The position numbers and the translations under genes are program-made. From NCBI GenBank assembly GCA_015056865.1, contig SVFM01000015.1:1-64000 (forward strand): DNA of 64,000 nucleotides, in the 5' to 3' direction. Below are positions 13,773 through 22,232 of the stretch, piece after piece (positions within the stretch are counted from its first letter, which is position 1; each line of letters opens with the position of its first letter). The stretch is from Lachnospiraceae bacterium. GTDB taxonomy: Bacteria > Bacillota > Clostridia > Lachnospirales > Lachnospiraceae. The notes under the pieces are model-generated. The model did not search any database. It was not told where the DNA came from and saw only the letters and a program-made list of their open reading frames with translations.

Positions 13773-14864
13773 TTACAGGAAAAATCTTTCCAGCAAAGGG
13801 GCCAGGTATTCCCCCAACCCTTCTGCCCAGACTGCACAGCCCGCATCATTCGGATGTCCGCCATATCTGGGTTTATAAGGCAGCTTTTCGCTCTCGCACA
13901 AAAGGGGCGCCACATCAAAAAATCCATCGGCCTGCTGGGTCAGGGTAGTGCGAATGTACTCATTGACCTCCTGCCAGCCGTCGACCCACTCGTCCGGCTC
14001 CTCAAAAAAGGGCGGCATGGTCTGGATCACCACCTTCACACCGATGCTCTGCAATCTACTGACAATCCGCATCAGGTCTCTTTTCAGTTCCTCCGGACTT
14101 CTTCCCATGATCAGATCATTGATTCCCAGGCACAAAATGATCACATCCATCTGTCCGGCCTTAAACAACCAGGCCCCATCACTGGCCACATCATAGGCCA
14201 TGCCGCATCCCAATCCCAAGTTCCAATAAGAATTCTTATCTCCAAGCATCCGGGCAACTTCCGCATTCCAGTGCCTATACCTTCCCGGAGTGGCACCGAT
14301 CCCCTGGGTAATGGAATCTCCCAAAAAGCCGATGCGACGCATCACCTCTCTCCTGCACCCTATCATGCCGGGCACAGGCAGTCTGGGCGAAGGAACCCAC
14401 ACATCTCCTTCCCGCACAAACACCGGGATCTGTATCTCCTCGTGGCAAGGCAGTATATCTCCTTGCACCACGATTTCCACACAAAGGCACTGTCCTGCCG
14501 CAGCCTCCAGTTCAAAAGGATCGCAGGCAAGAAATTCTCCCGGATTTACCTGTCGCTGCCTTTTTCCGTCAAAGAAAACGTCCTGAAAATCCTCCGGCTC
14601 CGCCGTCAGTTCCATACTGCAGTCCGGGCAAACCCCAACCCTCAAGGACAAAATCTTCCAGGCTTCCAAAATTTTATTGCAACCGGACGCACTGCCAAAA
14701 GTACTGTCCGTTATATTAGAAAACAGCAGTGAATATTCCAGCTTTCCCCCTTGAAAGATCCGATAATACACACGGCCGGTTCTCACAGCCCCGCCATTTT
14801 GAAAGTAGGTCTGATTTCCTGTACCGGCCAATGTATTGGAGACATACTCCTGAAAATATCTCAT
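13773..14864 (-). CDS. SGNH/GDSL hydrolase
   Basis: A 363-residue esterase-type hydrolase. The N-terminal half (1-170) is a beta-rich accessory domain; the SGNH domain follows, with block I IGFLGDSITQG (nucleophile Ser), block II Gly in NLGLGCGMAYD, block III GIND, and the catalytic HPNDAG near the end. The ATG at 14864 has GGGAGGA 8 bp upstream, so the longer frame to 14999 is not used. There is no signal peptide, so the enzyme acts in the cytoplasm, probably on acetylated sugars or similar esters. It lies 3' of the creatininase-family gene but has 134 bp between, so it may have its own promoter. Confidence 0.82.
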   Translation of the reverse strand: MRYFQEYVSNTLAGTGNQTYFQNGGAVRTGRVYYRIFQGGKLEYSLLFSNITDSTFGSASGCNKILEAWKILSLRVGVCPDCSMELTAEPEDFQDVFFDGKRQRQVNPGEFLACDPFELEAAAGQCLCVEIVVQGDILPCHEEIQIPVFVREGDVWVPSPRLPVPGMIGCRREVMRRIGFLGDSITQGIGATPGRYRHWNAEVARMLGDKNSYWNLGLGCGMAYDVASDGAWLFKAGQMDVIILCLGINDLIMGRSPEELKRDLMRIVSRLQSIGVKVVIQTMPPFFEEPDEWVDGWQEVNEYIRTTLTQQADGFFDVAPLLCESEKLPYKPRYGGHPNDAGCAVWAEGLGEYLAPLLERFFL

Positions 14865-14998
14865 ACAGCCTATCCTCCCAGTTTGCAGTATTATTATATT
14901 ATACAACACTTTTGGGGGCAAGTACACCCCGACTGTATGAAAAACTCCAGGCAATCCCTCCACGGAAATGCCTGAAGTTTTTATGTTTTCTACGATCA

Positions 14999-15796
14999 CT
15001 ATTTTGTCTGTGTTTCCAGCATATCTACATATGCGACCAGGTTCTCCACCATCTCTTTACACACTTTCTCGCCCAGTTCTTTGGTGGCCCGCTCCGGAAA
15101 TCCCATGACCCCAACCTTGATCTCATCCCGCTGTCCAACCTTCTCCACGATAAAAGGATGGTCAATGGGCTTTTCTCTCTTCTCAAACCAGTCCTGATCC
15201 GTGCGCATCATTCTGGCATAATAATCTTCGTCCTGGCAGATCCGGTCTTCCTGCACAAGCTCCGGCTTCCAGTACATCATCAGGGAGGTTTCGATCAGGC
15301 CCGCATGGAAATCATGCTCCGGCTCCATGGCAAATCCCTCCAGCCAGGTAGGAGACAGGTTCCAGGCTTCCACCAGGGAAAGAGTGATCTTCTTTGCCAA
15401 TTGGGGATCTCTGCGCAGGATCATTCCCAATGTATTTTTCAGAGCAGCCTTATTGTCCGTTCCCGCATGGCCCAAAAGGACAATGATATTTTTAAAGCCC
15501 ATCCGAACAAACTCCTGACAGATCTCTGAAATCAAAAGACCAAAGGTATTGGGACTCACATTTACCGTCCCCAGCAACTCACCGCCGGAAAAACAATAGT
15601 TTACCGAGGGAGCCACCACCGCATTCAAACGATCTCCGGCCTTTCTGGTCAATTGCACCGCATTATGAATATCCGTGCTAAAGGGCAGGTGATAGCCGTG
15701 CTGCTCCACTACACCCACGGGTATGATCACGGTCTTAGTCTGTTCCATTGCCAGTTCCATATCTCGAACAGATATGTCTTCCATAAAAAATGCCAT
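14999..15796 (-). CDS. Creatininase/amidohydrolase family protein
   Basis: A 265-residue cytoplasmic metalloenzyme of the creatininase family. The metal-ligand motifs are visible: VGVVEQHGYHLPFSTDIH near residue 30 (Glu, His, Asp), LLGHAGTDN near 110 (His replaces the more usual GN-GHGGN form), and HAGLIETSLMMYW near 165 (Glu). GAGGAGG lies 8 bp before the ATG. It follows a Gfo/Idh/MocA oxidoreductase by 26 bp, and an AraC regulator is divergent, so a catabolic role on a sugar-derived amide or lactam is plausible. The substrate is not known. Confidence 0.8.
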   Translation of the reverse strand: MAFFMEDISVRDMELAMEQTKTVIIPVGVVEQHGYHLPFSTDIHNAVQLTRKAGDRLNAVVAPSVNYCFSGGELLGTVNVSPNTFGLLISEICQEFVRMGFKNIIVLLGHAGTDNKAALKNTLGMILRRDPQLAKKITLSLVEAWNLSPTWLEGFAMEPEHDFHAGLIETSLMMYWKPELVQEDRICQDEDYYARMMRTDQDWFEKREKPIDHPFIVEKVGQRDEIKVGVMGFPERATKELGEKVCKEMVENLVAYVDMLETQTK

Positions 15797-15822
15797 ATGT
15801 TTTTCCTCCTCTTTCAGGCAAA

Positions 15823-16911
15823 TTACAATATCTCAGGAATCTCAATGGGCATACCACCCTGTACTGCGGACTCGTGGGCCAGGATACCGGGCAGGGACAT
15901 CTGAATACCCATGTCCACGTTGATGGGGGGCTCTGTATCATCAATAATACATTTGATAAAGGCATGCATCATCTTACCATCTGCTCCGCCGTGGCCGCCT
16001 CCTCCCTCTCCCTGGAACTTCAAAGTAACAGGGATATCAATTTTCTCCTCAAAAGTACCGGGCACTTCTGAAAGTCTGGCAAAAGAATGGGCCGTCTCAA
16101 GAGGTTTGGTCCTGTCAGTCTCTATGGTACCCTTGGTTCCATACAAACTGTAGTTATGATCGCAATTTACATAAGCACCAAAGCCTATAAAAATTCGGAT
16201 CACCGCACCCTTAGCCGTCTTAAACAGAGCCACACCGTTTTCTGCGCCCTTTTTGTAAGGATTGTATTTGATATCCGGCTCCATACAGGTTACACTGACA
16301 CATCTGTCATTCATGATATAGAGCAAGGGCCCCAATTCATGGGTCAGATACTTAATGGCATGCAAATGAGTTCTCCAATAGGTATCCGGATAATCCTCCT
16401 GCTTTCCATCTACCATGATACGGCCATGCAGGTACTCACCCTCTGCATAAACAATGTCACCAAACTTGCCATCCTCATGCATCTGTTTCCAGGCCTGAAT
16501 AAATGCCCAATAACAACAGTTCTCTGCGGCCATGTATTTTAATTCAGGATGGGCCTTTACCGCATCCTTCAGCATCTGTGCTTCTTCGATGCTGTAGATG
16601 ACCGGAATCTCACTGAGCACGTGCTTGCCCGCTTCCAGTGCCTGAATAACCTGCTTGGTGTGAAAAGGCGCATCTGTAGCAACAAACACAGCATCAATAT
16701 CGGACTTCAAAAGTTCCTCGTAATCCTCAAAGCAAAGCAGATCTTGAACCTTTTTCTCTTCTTTAAAAAACTTCTCGGCGCTTTCCAGTCTGTCCTTTCT
16801 CTTATCACAGATTGCCTTCAGCACCATATTATCATCATTTAACGCGTCGGCCACCACATATCTTCCTCTGTAGAGTCCCACAACACCTAATTTTACCACT
16901 TTCTTCTGCAT
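15823..16911 (-). CDS. Gfo/Idh/MocA family oxidoreductase
   Basis: A 362-residue NAD(P)-dependent dehydrogenase for sugars or inositol-like polyols. It has an N-terminal Rossmann domain (GVVGLYRGRYV, then DAVFVATDAPFHTKQVIQALEAG) and a C-terminal alpha/beta substrate domain with GGGGHGGADGKMMHAFI. The usual catalytic E-K-P triplet reads SEIPV here, so the conserved Lys is absent; activity may differ or the protein may act on an unusual substrate. The ATG at 16911 has AAAGGAGG 8 bp upstream. It is first in an operon with the creatininase-family gene and divergent to an AraC regulator. Confidence 0.85.
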   Translation of the reverse strand: MQKKVVKLGVVGLYRGRYVVADALNDDNMVLKAICDKRKDRLESAEKFFKEEKKVQDLLCFEDYEELLKSDIDAVFVATDAPFHTKQVIQALEAGKHVLSEIPVIYSIEEAQMLKDAVKAHPELKYMAAENCCYWAFIQAWKQMHEDGKFGDIVYAEGEYLHGRIMVDGKQEDYPDTYWRTHLHAIKYLTHELGPLLYIMNDRCVSVTCMEPDIKYNPYKKGAENGVALFKTAKGAVIRIFIGFGAYVNCDHNYSLYGTKGTIETDRTKPLETAHSFARLSEVPGTFEEKIDIPVTLKFQGEGGGGHGGADGKMMHAFIKCIIDDTEPPINVDMGIQMSLPGILAHESAVQGGMPIEIPEIL

Positions 16912-17083
16912 GATCGTTTCCTCCTTTACATCCAGCAGTATTTTCTCCCAATATAATAGTTTCCTCAATATTTATAAATGGATTATTTCGTTTTATCAAT
17001 GGAAAATTTCAATAACATATTGATTTTTCTTGAAATATACTTCACAATGGTATGTGAGGAATTCTATTGAGTGGAGGTTCATC

Positions 17084-17911
17084 ATGAGCGACAGTATCTG
17101 TAAATTTATGCCTGCCAAGAGTGATAACGATAACATAAAGACCATAAATTTTGTCTACGAATCCGACTTTAAAAGCCTGCGCCAACCTTTCTTTCGTGCA
17201 ATCTATGCCCTGCACCTGGTAACCAAAGGCACCGGCACGCTGAAGATCAACTCCTCAGTATATCCCCTGAAGAAAGGCACTGCGTACTTTGCCTTCCCTG
17301 GCACCCTGTACGAAATCGAGGCAAGCAACGATTTTGAATATATCTATATCAGTTTCATGGGTTCCTATGTTGTGTCTCTTTTTGAAAAGCTGGATATTAC
17401 TTTGAGCCATCCTGTCTATCCGGACTTCGGACACATGATCAACTTCTGGAAGAATTCCATTAAACGTGTGAATCAGGCCAACGCCAATATCCTGACGGAA
17501 TGTGCCCTGTTGTATGCTCTGTCCTTCATCAACAACTCGGAGGAGCCCGGCCCGGAAAAGAAAAAAGATGACCTGCTGGGTATTCTGGTAGACTACATTG
17601 ATAATCACTACAAAGATGCTGATATGTCTTTGAATAAAATCGCTGCAAACTTTTCCTACACCGAAAAATATCTCTCCCACTTCTTTAAGAAGAACATGAA
17701 CATCGGTTTTAACAGCTATCTGACCAATCTGAGGATCCAGTATGCCTGCGAACTGATCGAGAGGGATATGACATCCGTGTCGCAAATTGCATCCCTGTGC
17801 GGCTACTGCGACCCTCTGTATTTTTCCAGAGTCTTTAAGAAGATCATGGGCGTCACTCCCTCAGATCAAATCAAGAAAATCCATTCCGATATAGAAGAAT
17901 CTACTCCGTGA
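17084..17911 (+). CDS. AraC family transcriptional regulator
   Basis: A 275-residue regulator: an N-terminal cupin-type sensing domain (about 20-150, with LVTKGTGTLKINS and FPGTLYEIEA) and a C-terminal double HTH of AraC type (LNKIAANFSYTEKYLSHFFKKN, shown in part, and ISQIASLCGYCDPLYFSRVFKK near the end). The start at 17084 follows GTGGAGG by 6-7 bp. It is divergent from the Gfo/Idh-creatininase operon with a 172-bp shared upstream region, so this operon is the most likely target. Its last 11 bp overlap the end of the convergent thiI gene. Confidence 0.9.
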   Translation: MSDSICKFMPAKSDNDNIKTINFVYESDFKSLRQPFFRAIYALHLVTKGTGTLKINSSVYPLKKGTAYFAFPGTLYEIEASNDFEYIYISFMGSYVVSLFEKLDITLSHPVYPDFGHMINFWKNSIKRVNQANANILTECALLYALSFINNSEEPGPEKKKDDLLGILVDYIDNHYKDADMSLNKIAANFSYTEKYLSHFFKKNMNIGFNSYLTNLRIQYACELIERDMTSVSQIASLCGYCDPLYFSRVFKKIMGVTPSDQIKKIHSDIEESTP

Positions 17912-19082
17912 CAATAATCAGTTCCTTTGTTTCCAGAGCAGCTTGTACCAGCTGCTCTATATTTTCGGCCAAATTCTCCTCGTGCCTGCGGATCACATTC
18001 AGGCTGGGTTTTGTCACCGGATGCTTGGCCACAAAAATGGTACAGCAATCCTCGTAGGGCAAAATAGAGGTCTCAAAAGTACCGATCTTCTCGGAAATTT
18101 CCACAATATCCTGCTTGTCCAACGCGATCAGCGGCCTGTAAACAGGAATTTCACACACATCATTGGTTGCCATCAAAGACTGCATGGTCTGGGAAGCAAC
18201 CTGACCGATGCTTTCACCGGTCACCAAACCCAGACATTCGGTTTCACAAGCGATCTGCTGAGCAATGCGCATCATATAACGGCGCATGATGATGGTCAAC
18301 TCCTCGTGGGGACATTTCTCATAAATGTACATTTGAATATCCGTAAAATTGATCACATGCAGATAGATAGGGCCTGTATAACGGGATACGATCTTAGCCA
18401 GGTCCACCACTTTCTGCTTTGCCCGCTCACTGGTGTATGGCGGTGCATGGAAATATACCGCATCAATCTTTACCCCCCGTCTGGCTATCATGTAACCGGC
18501 CACCGGTGAGTCGATACCGCCGGATAAAAGCAACATTGCTTTCCCGCCAGTGCCCACCGGCATACCTCCCGGTCCCGGAATGATCTCCGAGTATAAATAG
18601 ATTTCCTCACGGACTTCAATATTGATCAGTATCTCCGGCTGGTGCACATCCACACGCATCTGGGGATAGGCCCTAAGAACAGCCTCGCCTACTTTGGCAT
18701 TGATCTCCATGGATTCCAGAGGGTAGTTTTTTCTGGCACGTCTGGCAGCCACCTTAAAGGTTTTTTCCTTATCCGGATAAACTTCATCTATATAGCCAAT
18801 CACATCCTGGCAGAGTTTTTCAAAGCCCTCATCCTGCAATTGTACCACCGGGCAAATACCGGAGATACCAAACACTCTCTGCAGCCTCTTTACCACTTCA
18901 TCAAAATCAAACTCAGACTGGGCATCTACAAAAATACGTCCTTGGGTCTTGCGGATCAGAAACTCCCCGTCACACTTTTTCAGTGCATATTTGATCTGCT
19001 GCACCAGTGCATCCTCAAACAAATATCTGTTTTTTCCTTTTACGCCGATCTCGGCATACTTTATCAAAAATGATTGAAACAT
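17901..19082 (-). CDS. thiI: tRNA 4-thiouridine synthetase ThiI
   Basis: A 393-residue enzyme that adenylates U8 of tRNA and transfers sulfur to give s4U; it can also feed thiamine synthesis. The order is an N-terminal ferredoxin-like domain, THUMP (about 60-165), and a PP-loop domain with the ATP motif LLSGGIDSPVAGYM near residue 185. The rhodanese domain of E. coli ThiI is missing, as in other Firmicutes, so sulfur should come directly from the cysteine desulfurase encoded 14 bp upstream. The gene ends in an 11-bp overlap with the convergent AraC gene. Confidence 0.95.
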   Translation of the reverse strand: MFQSFLIKYAEIGVKGKNRYLFEDALVQQIKYALKKCDGEFLIRKTQGRIFVDAQSEFDFDEVVKRLQRVFGISGICPVVQLQDEGFEKLCQDVIGYIDEVYPDKEKTFKVAARRARKNYPLESMEINAKVGEAVLRAYPQMRVDVHQPEILINIEVREEIYLYSEIIPGPGGMPVGTGGKAMLLLSGGIDSPVAGYMIARRGVKIDAVYFHAPPYTSERAKQKVVDLAKIVSRYTGPIYLHVINFTDIQMYIYEKCPHEELTIIMRRYMMRIAQQIACETECLGLVTGESIGQVASQTMQSLMATNDVCEIPVYRPLIALDKQDIVEISEKIGTFETSILPYEDCCTIFVAKHPVTKPSLNVIRRHEENLAENIEQLVQAALETKELIIVTE

Positions 19083-19096
19083 GGTTTTCCTCTTTC

Positions 19097-20251
19097 TTAC
19101 TTTCTGGTATATTTGCGAAGCATGGGAATGAGCTCGTGCATAGCCTCCACGGTATAGTCGATCTCCTCCCGGGTAGTAAATACGGACATGCTGAACCGAA
19201 TCGTGGAATCCAGCAGCTCCCTTTCCACTCCAATGGCCTTCAGCGTAGCGGAAGGCTGGGGCTTTTTGGCTGCACAGGCACTTCCCGCCGAAACGTAGAT
19301 CCCTTTATCCTCCAAGGCATGCAGCAGCACCTCGCTGCGCACCCCCCGCACAGACACACTGACAATGTGGGGAGCACTGTCCCTGCCTGTACGTCCATTG
19401 ATGCGGATATCAGGCAGTTTCTTAAGACCACTTATAAACCGATCCTTCAATTCATACAATTGATCTGTGTCCTGATCCAAGTGGGCATACATGAGTTCTG
19501 CCGCCCTGGCCATACCGGTAATACCCGGCACGTTTTCCGTACCGGAGCGCAGACCCCTTTGCTGGCCTCCGCCATAAGAAATAGTATGAATCTTCACCTT
19601 CTCATTGACATATAACAGGCCAACACCCTTCGGTCCGTGTATCTTATGACTGCTGACTGACAGCAGATCAATGCCATATTTTTTGGGGTAAATACGGAAC
19701 TTGCCAAAGCCCTGCACCGCATCCACATGGAACAGGGTTCCCGGATTCATGCGCTTGATCAGTGGGCCGATCTCCTGAATGGGCTGCAGGGAACCGATCT
19801 CGTTGTTGGTGTGCATGACGGACACCAGAATGGTATCCTGGCGGATAGCCCGTTTCAGATCCTCCAGCCGTATCCTGCCCTCATCATCCACCGGAAGGTA
19901 CGTCACCTGATATCCCTGTTTTTCCAAGTATTCCATGGTTCGAAGGATTGCCGGGTGCTCAATCTGAGTAGTGATCAAATGGCGGCCAGCTCTGTGATTG
20001 GCCATGGCACATCCGATCAATGCCAGATTGTCAGACTCTGTTCCGCCTGAGGTAAAATAAATCTCTTTCTCCTCTACTTTTAAGATCCTGGCAAAAGCTT
20101 CTTTTGCATACTTGACATAGCTCTCACCTTTAACACCCTTTAAATGCAAACTGGAAGGATTACCGTAGTGTTCGCACATGATCTCCATCATCTCTTGTGC
20201 AACTTCAGGAAAGACTCTGGTTGTAGCAGAGTTATCCAAATACACTTCCAT
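19097..20251 (-). CDS. Cysteine desulfurase (NifS/IscS family)
   Basis: A 384-residue PLP enzyme that releases sulfur from cysteine as a persulfide. The opening is YLDNSATTRVFPEV, the PLP lysine is in SVSSHKIHGPKG near residue 200, and the catalytic Cys is in SAGSACAAKK near 325. The longer, flexible active-site loop places it with class I (NifS/IscS-like) enzymes. Because it lies 14 bp before thiI, its main client is probably ThiI, as for NifZ in B. subtilis. Confidence 0.93.
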   Translation of the reverse strand: MEVYLDNSATTRVFPEVAQEMMEIMCEHYGNPSSLHLKGVKGESYVKYAKEAFARILKVEEKEIYFTSGGTESDNLALIGCAMANHRAGRHLITTQIEHPAILRTMEYLEKQGYQVTYLPVDDEGRIRLEDLKRAIRQDTILVSVMHTNNEIGSLQPIQEIGPLIKRMNPGTLFHVDAVQGFGKFRIYPKKYGIDLLSVSSHKIHGPKGVGLLYVNEKVKIHTISYGGGQQRGLRSGTENVPGITGMARAAELMYAHLDQDTDQLYELKDRFISGLKKLPDIRINGRTGRDSAPHIVSVSVRGVRSEVLLHALEDKGIYVSAGSACAAKKPQPSATLKAIGVERELLDSTIRFSMSVFTTREEIDYTVEAMHELIPMLRKYTRK

Positions 20252-20334
20252 GATTTCTTTTCTCTCCTTTTTCTCTATTTATTCATATAATATGCACGGG
20301 AATATGCATTTGACCGCGGCCCGCTCTGTTTTCT

Positions 20335-21078
20335 CTAATCCTGCTCCATTCTGTACATGATCCAGGACATGACAGCCAGTCCCGCTGTCTCTGTGCGCAA
20401 GATCCGCTTGCCCAGCGTAATCGCCTCCACGCCCAAGTCCGCGGCCTTAGCCACCTCTTCCTCTGCAAAGCCTCCCTCCGGCCCGATAAAGATGGCCACG
20501 TCCTGACCGGCTTGTATGCCCTCTATCAACTGCCTTGTCCTGGCCATACCTTCCGCCAGTTCATAGGGGATCAGTTTCACTTCCATATCTGCAGCATACG
20601 CCAGAGCCTCCTGAAAACTCATCACATCTGTTACCTGGGGCAGGATACGTCGCTTGCTCTGCTTGGCTGCCGCCTCCGCAATGCCCTGCCAACGGGTCCT
20701 GCGGGCGGAGGCCTTCTTCTCCTCCAGCTTGACCACACAGCGCTTGCAGGCTACCGGAATGATCTCATACACACCAAGTTCCACCATTTTCTGAATGATC
20801 AGTTCCATCTTATCTGCCTTGGGCAAACCTTGAAACAAGTGCACCCTGACAGGAAGCTCCAGGCCATCCTCCTTCACAAAACGCAAGGCACATCGTATCA
20901 CGTCCTCTTCCAGGCTTTGGATCTCACATCGGTATTCCTTACCGTCTGCACCATTTACCAGGGCGATCTCCTCCCCGGGCTTCATGCGCAGCACATTCTT
21001 AATATGATTCACATCTCCTCCGGTGATACAGATCTCCCTTCCCTGTATCTGACCGGGCTCCACAAAAAATTGATACAC
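20335..21078 (-). CDS. rsmE: 16S rRNA m3U1498 methyltransferase RsmE
   Basis: A 247-residue SPOUT methyltransferase that modifies U1498 of 16S rRNA. An N-terminal PUA-like domain (MYQFFVEPGQI, HIKNVLRMKPGEEI) is followed by the trefoil-knot domain with FIGPEGGFAEEEV and LGKRILRTETAG, the SAM-binding signature of RsmE. It lies 33 bp after prmA and 83 bp before the cysteine desulfurase gene, as often seen in Firmicutes. Confidence 0.94.
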   Translation of the reverse strand: MYQFFVEPGQIQGREICITGGDVNHIKNVLRMKPGEEIALVNGADGKEYRCEIQSLEEDVIRCALRFVKEDGLELPVRVHLFQGLPKADKMELIIQKMVELGVYEIIPVACKRCVVKLEEKKASARRTRWQGIAEAAAKQSKRRILPQVTDVMSFQEALAYAADMEVKLIPYELAEGMARTRQLIEGIQAGQDVAIFIGPEGGFAEEEVAKAADLGVEAITLGKRILRTETAGLAVMSWIMYRMEQD

Positions 21079-21111
21079 CTTTTCGGCCTTTCCCGCAAAA
21101 ATTCTGCGTCC

Positions 21112-22098
21112 TTAGTTTTTCCGGGCGGTCACGCTGACCCACTCGCCCTGATATGTCACTTCCAACACCTCCAGGCCTGCTGCCCTGACTGCATTTACCA
21201 CCGTCTCCTCCTTGTCATCGATGATACCGGAAGTGATATAAATTCCGCCTTTTTTTAACTGATGCAGGATCACCGGTGTCAAAGGTACCAGCACATCTGC
21301 CAGAATATTGGCCACCACAATATCATAGCACTCATAGCCCACCTGATCCTGCAACTCCTTCTCGGTGATAATGTTGCCGATCAGCAGTTCAAATGCCTCC
21401 GGATCTACCCCGTTGGCCTCTATATTCTCCGCCACCGCCGGCACAGCGCAAGGATCCAGATCGGTTCCAACCACACGCTTGGCGCCAAACATCAGAGATA
21501 AAATACCCAAAATACCGCTACCGGTACCCACATCCAAAAGCACCGTGTCCGGCCCGATAAACTTACGCAACTGCCGGATGCACAGCTGGGTGGTCTCATG
21601 CATACCTGTGCCAAAGGCTGTGCCCGGATCAATGTGAAGCACCAGTCTGTCCCGGTCCTCCACCTTCACATCCTCCCAAGAGGGAATGACCAGTATGTCG
21701 TCGATATAAAACTGATGAAAATATTGTTTCCAGTTATTGATCCAATCAATGTCCTCGGTTTCATCCACCGTAATGCTTCCCTCGCCGATATCCATCCACT
21801 GGGCAAGTTCTGCAAGCTGCTCTGCCACCATGGCTTTGATCTGCTCTGCATCCGTGGCCTGTCCGTTCAGTTCCAGGCTGCCGTCCTCTTTTTCTTCCAC
21901 GAAAAAGCTAAGATACGCCACCCCGTCATCCTCCGGTCCCTCCGGCAGAATGTCCACAAACATCTGCTCCTTCTCCAGAGGCGTCAGGGGGATCTTGTCC
22001 TCAATCTGGGCCCCTTCCAGTCCCAAATCATAAAGGGTACTGATAATGATATCTTCCGCCTCAGTCAATGTTTTTACTTTAAATTTCATCCATTTCAT
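21112..22098 (-). CDS. prmA: Ribosomal protein L11 methyltransferase PrmA
   Basis: A 328-residue SAM-dependent enzyme that trimethylates ribosomal protein L11. It has an N-terminal substrate-recognition domain (1-110), then the catalytic domain with FGTGMHETTQLC, LLDVGTGSGILGI near residue 190 and the NILADVLVPL motif near 265. The start at 22098 has GAGG 9 bp upstream. It is first in the prmA-rsmE-desulfurase-thiI operon. Confidence 0.94.
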   Translation of the reverse strand: MKWMKFKVKTLTEAEDIIISTLYDLGLEGAQIEDKIPLTPLEKEQMFVDILPEGPEDDGVAYLSFFVEEKEDGSLELNGQATDAEQIKAMVAEQLAELAQWMDIGEGSITVDETEDIDWINNWKQYFHQFYIDDILVIPSWEDVKVEDRDRLVLHIDPGTAFGTGMHETTQLCIRQLRKFIGPDTVLLDVGTGSGILGILSLMFGAKRVVGTDLDPCAVPAVAENIEANGVDPEAFELLIGNIITEKELQDQVGYECYDIVVANILADVLVPLTPVILHQLKKGGIYITSGIIDDKEETVVNAVRAAGLEVLEVTYQGEWVSVTARKN

Positions 22099-22176
22099 GT
22101 TGTTGTCCTCTTGTCTTATAAAACATAATAAACCATTTTTATTTTAGTCGTTACCGGGATTGCTGTCAATGAAAAT

Positions 22177-22214
22177 AATCGGCCACTGTACGCTTACGCG
22201 CACCGCAGCCGATT
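22177..22214 (-). terminator. Terminator of the glycoside-hydrolase operon
   Basis: On the minus strand, AATCGGC (22214-22208) pairs with GCCGATT (22183-22177), with further pairing of the inner G/C-rich arms around GTAA, followed by ATTATTTTC. It lies just after the stop of the 701-residue protein. Confidence 0.75.
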
Positions 22215-22232
22215 TGATCTTACATGATAAAT

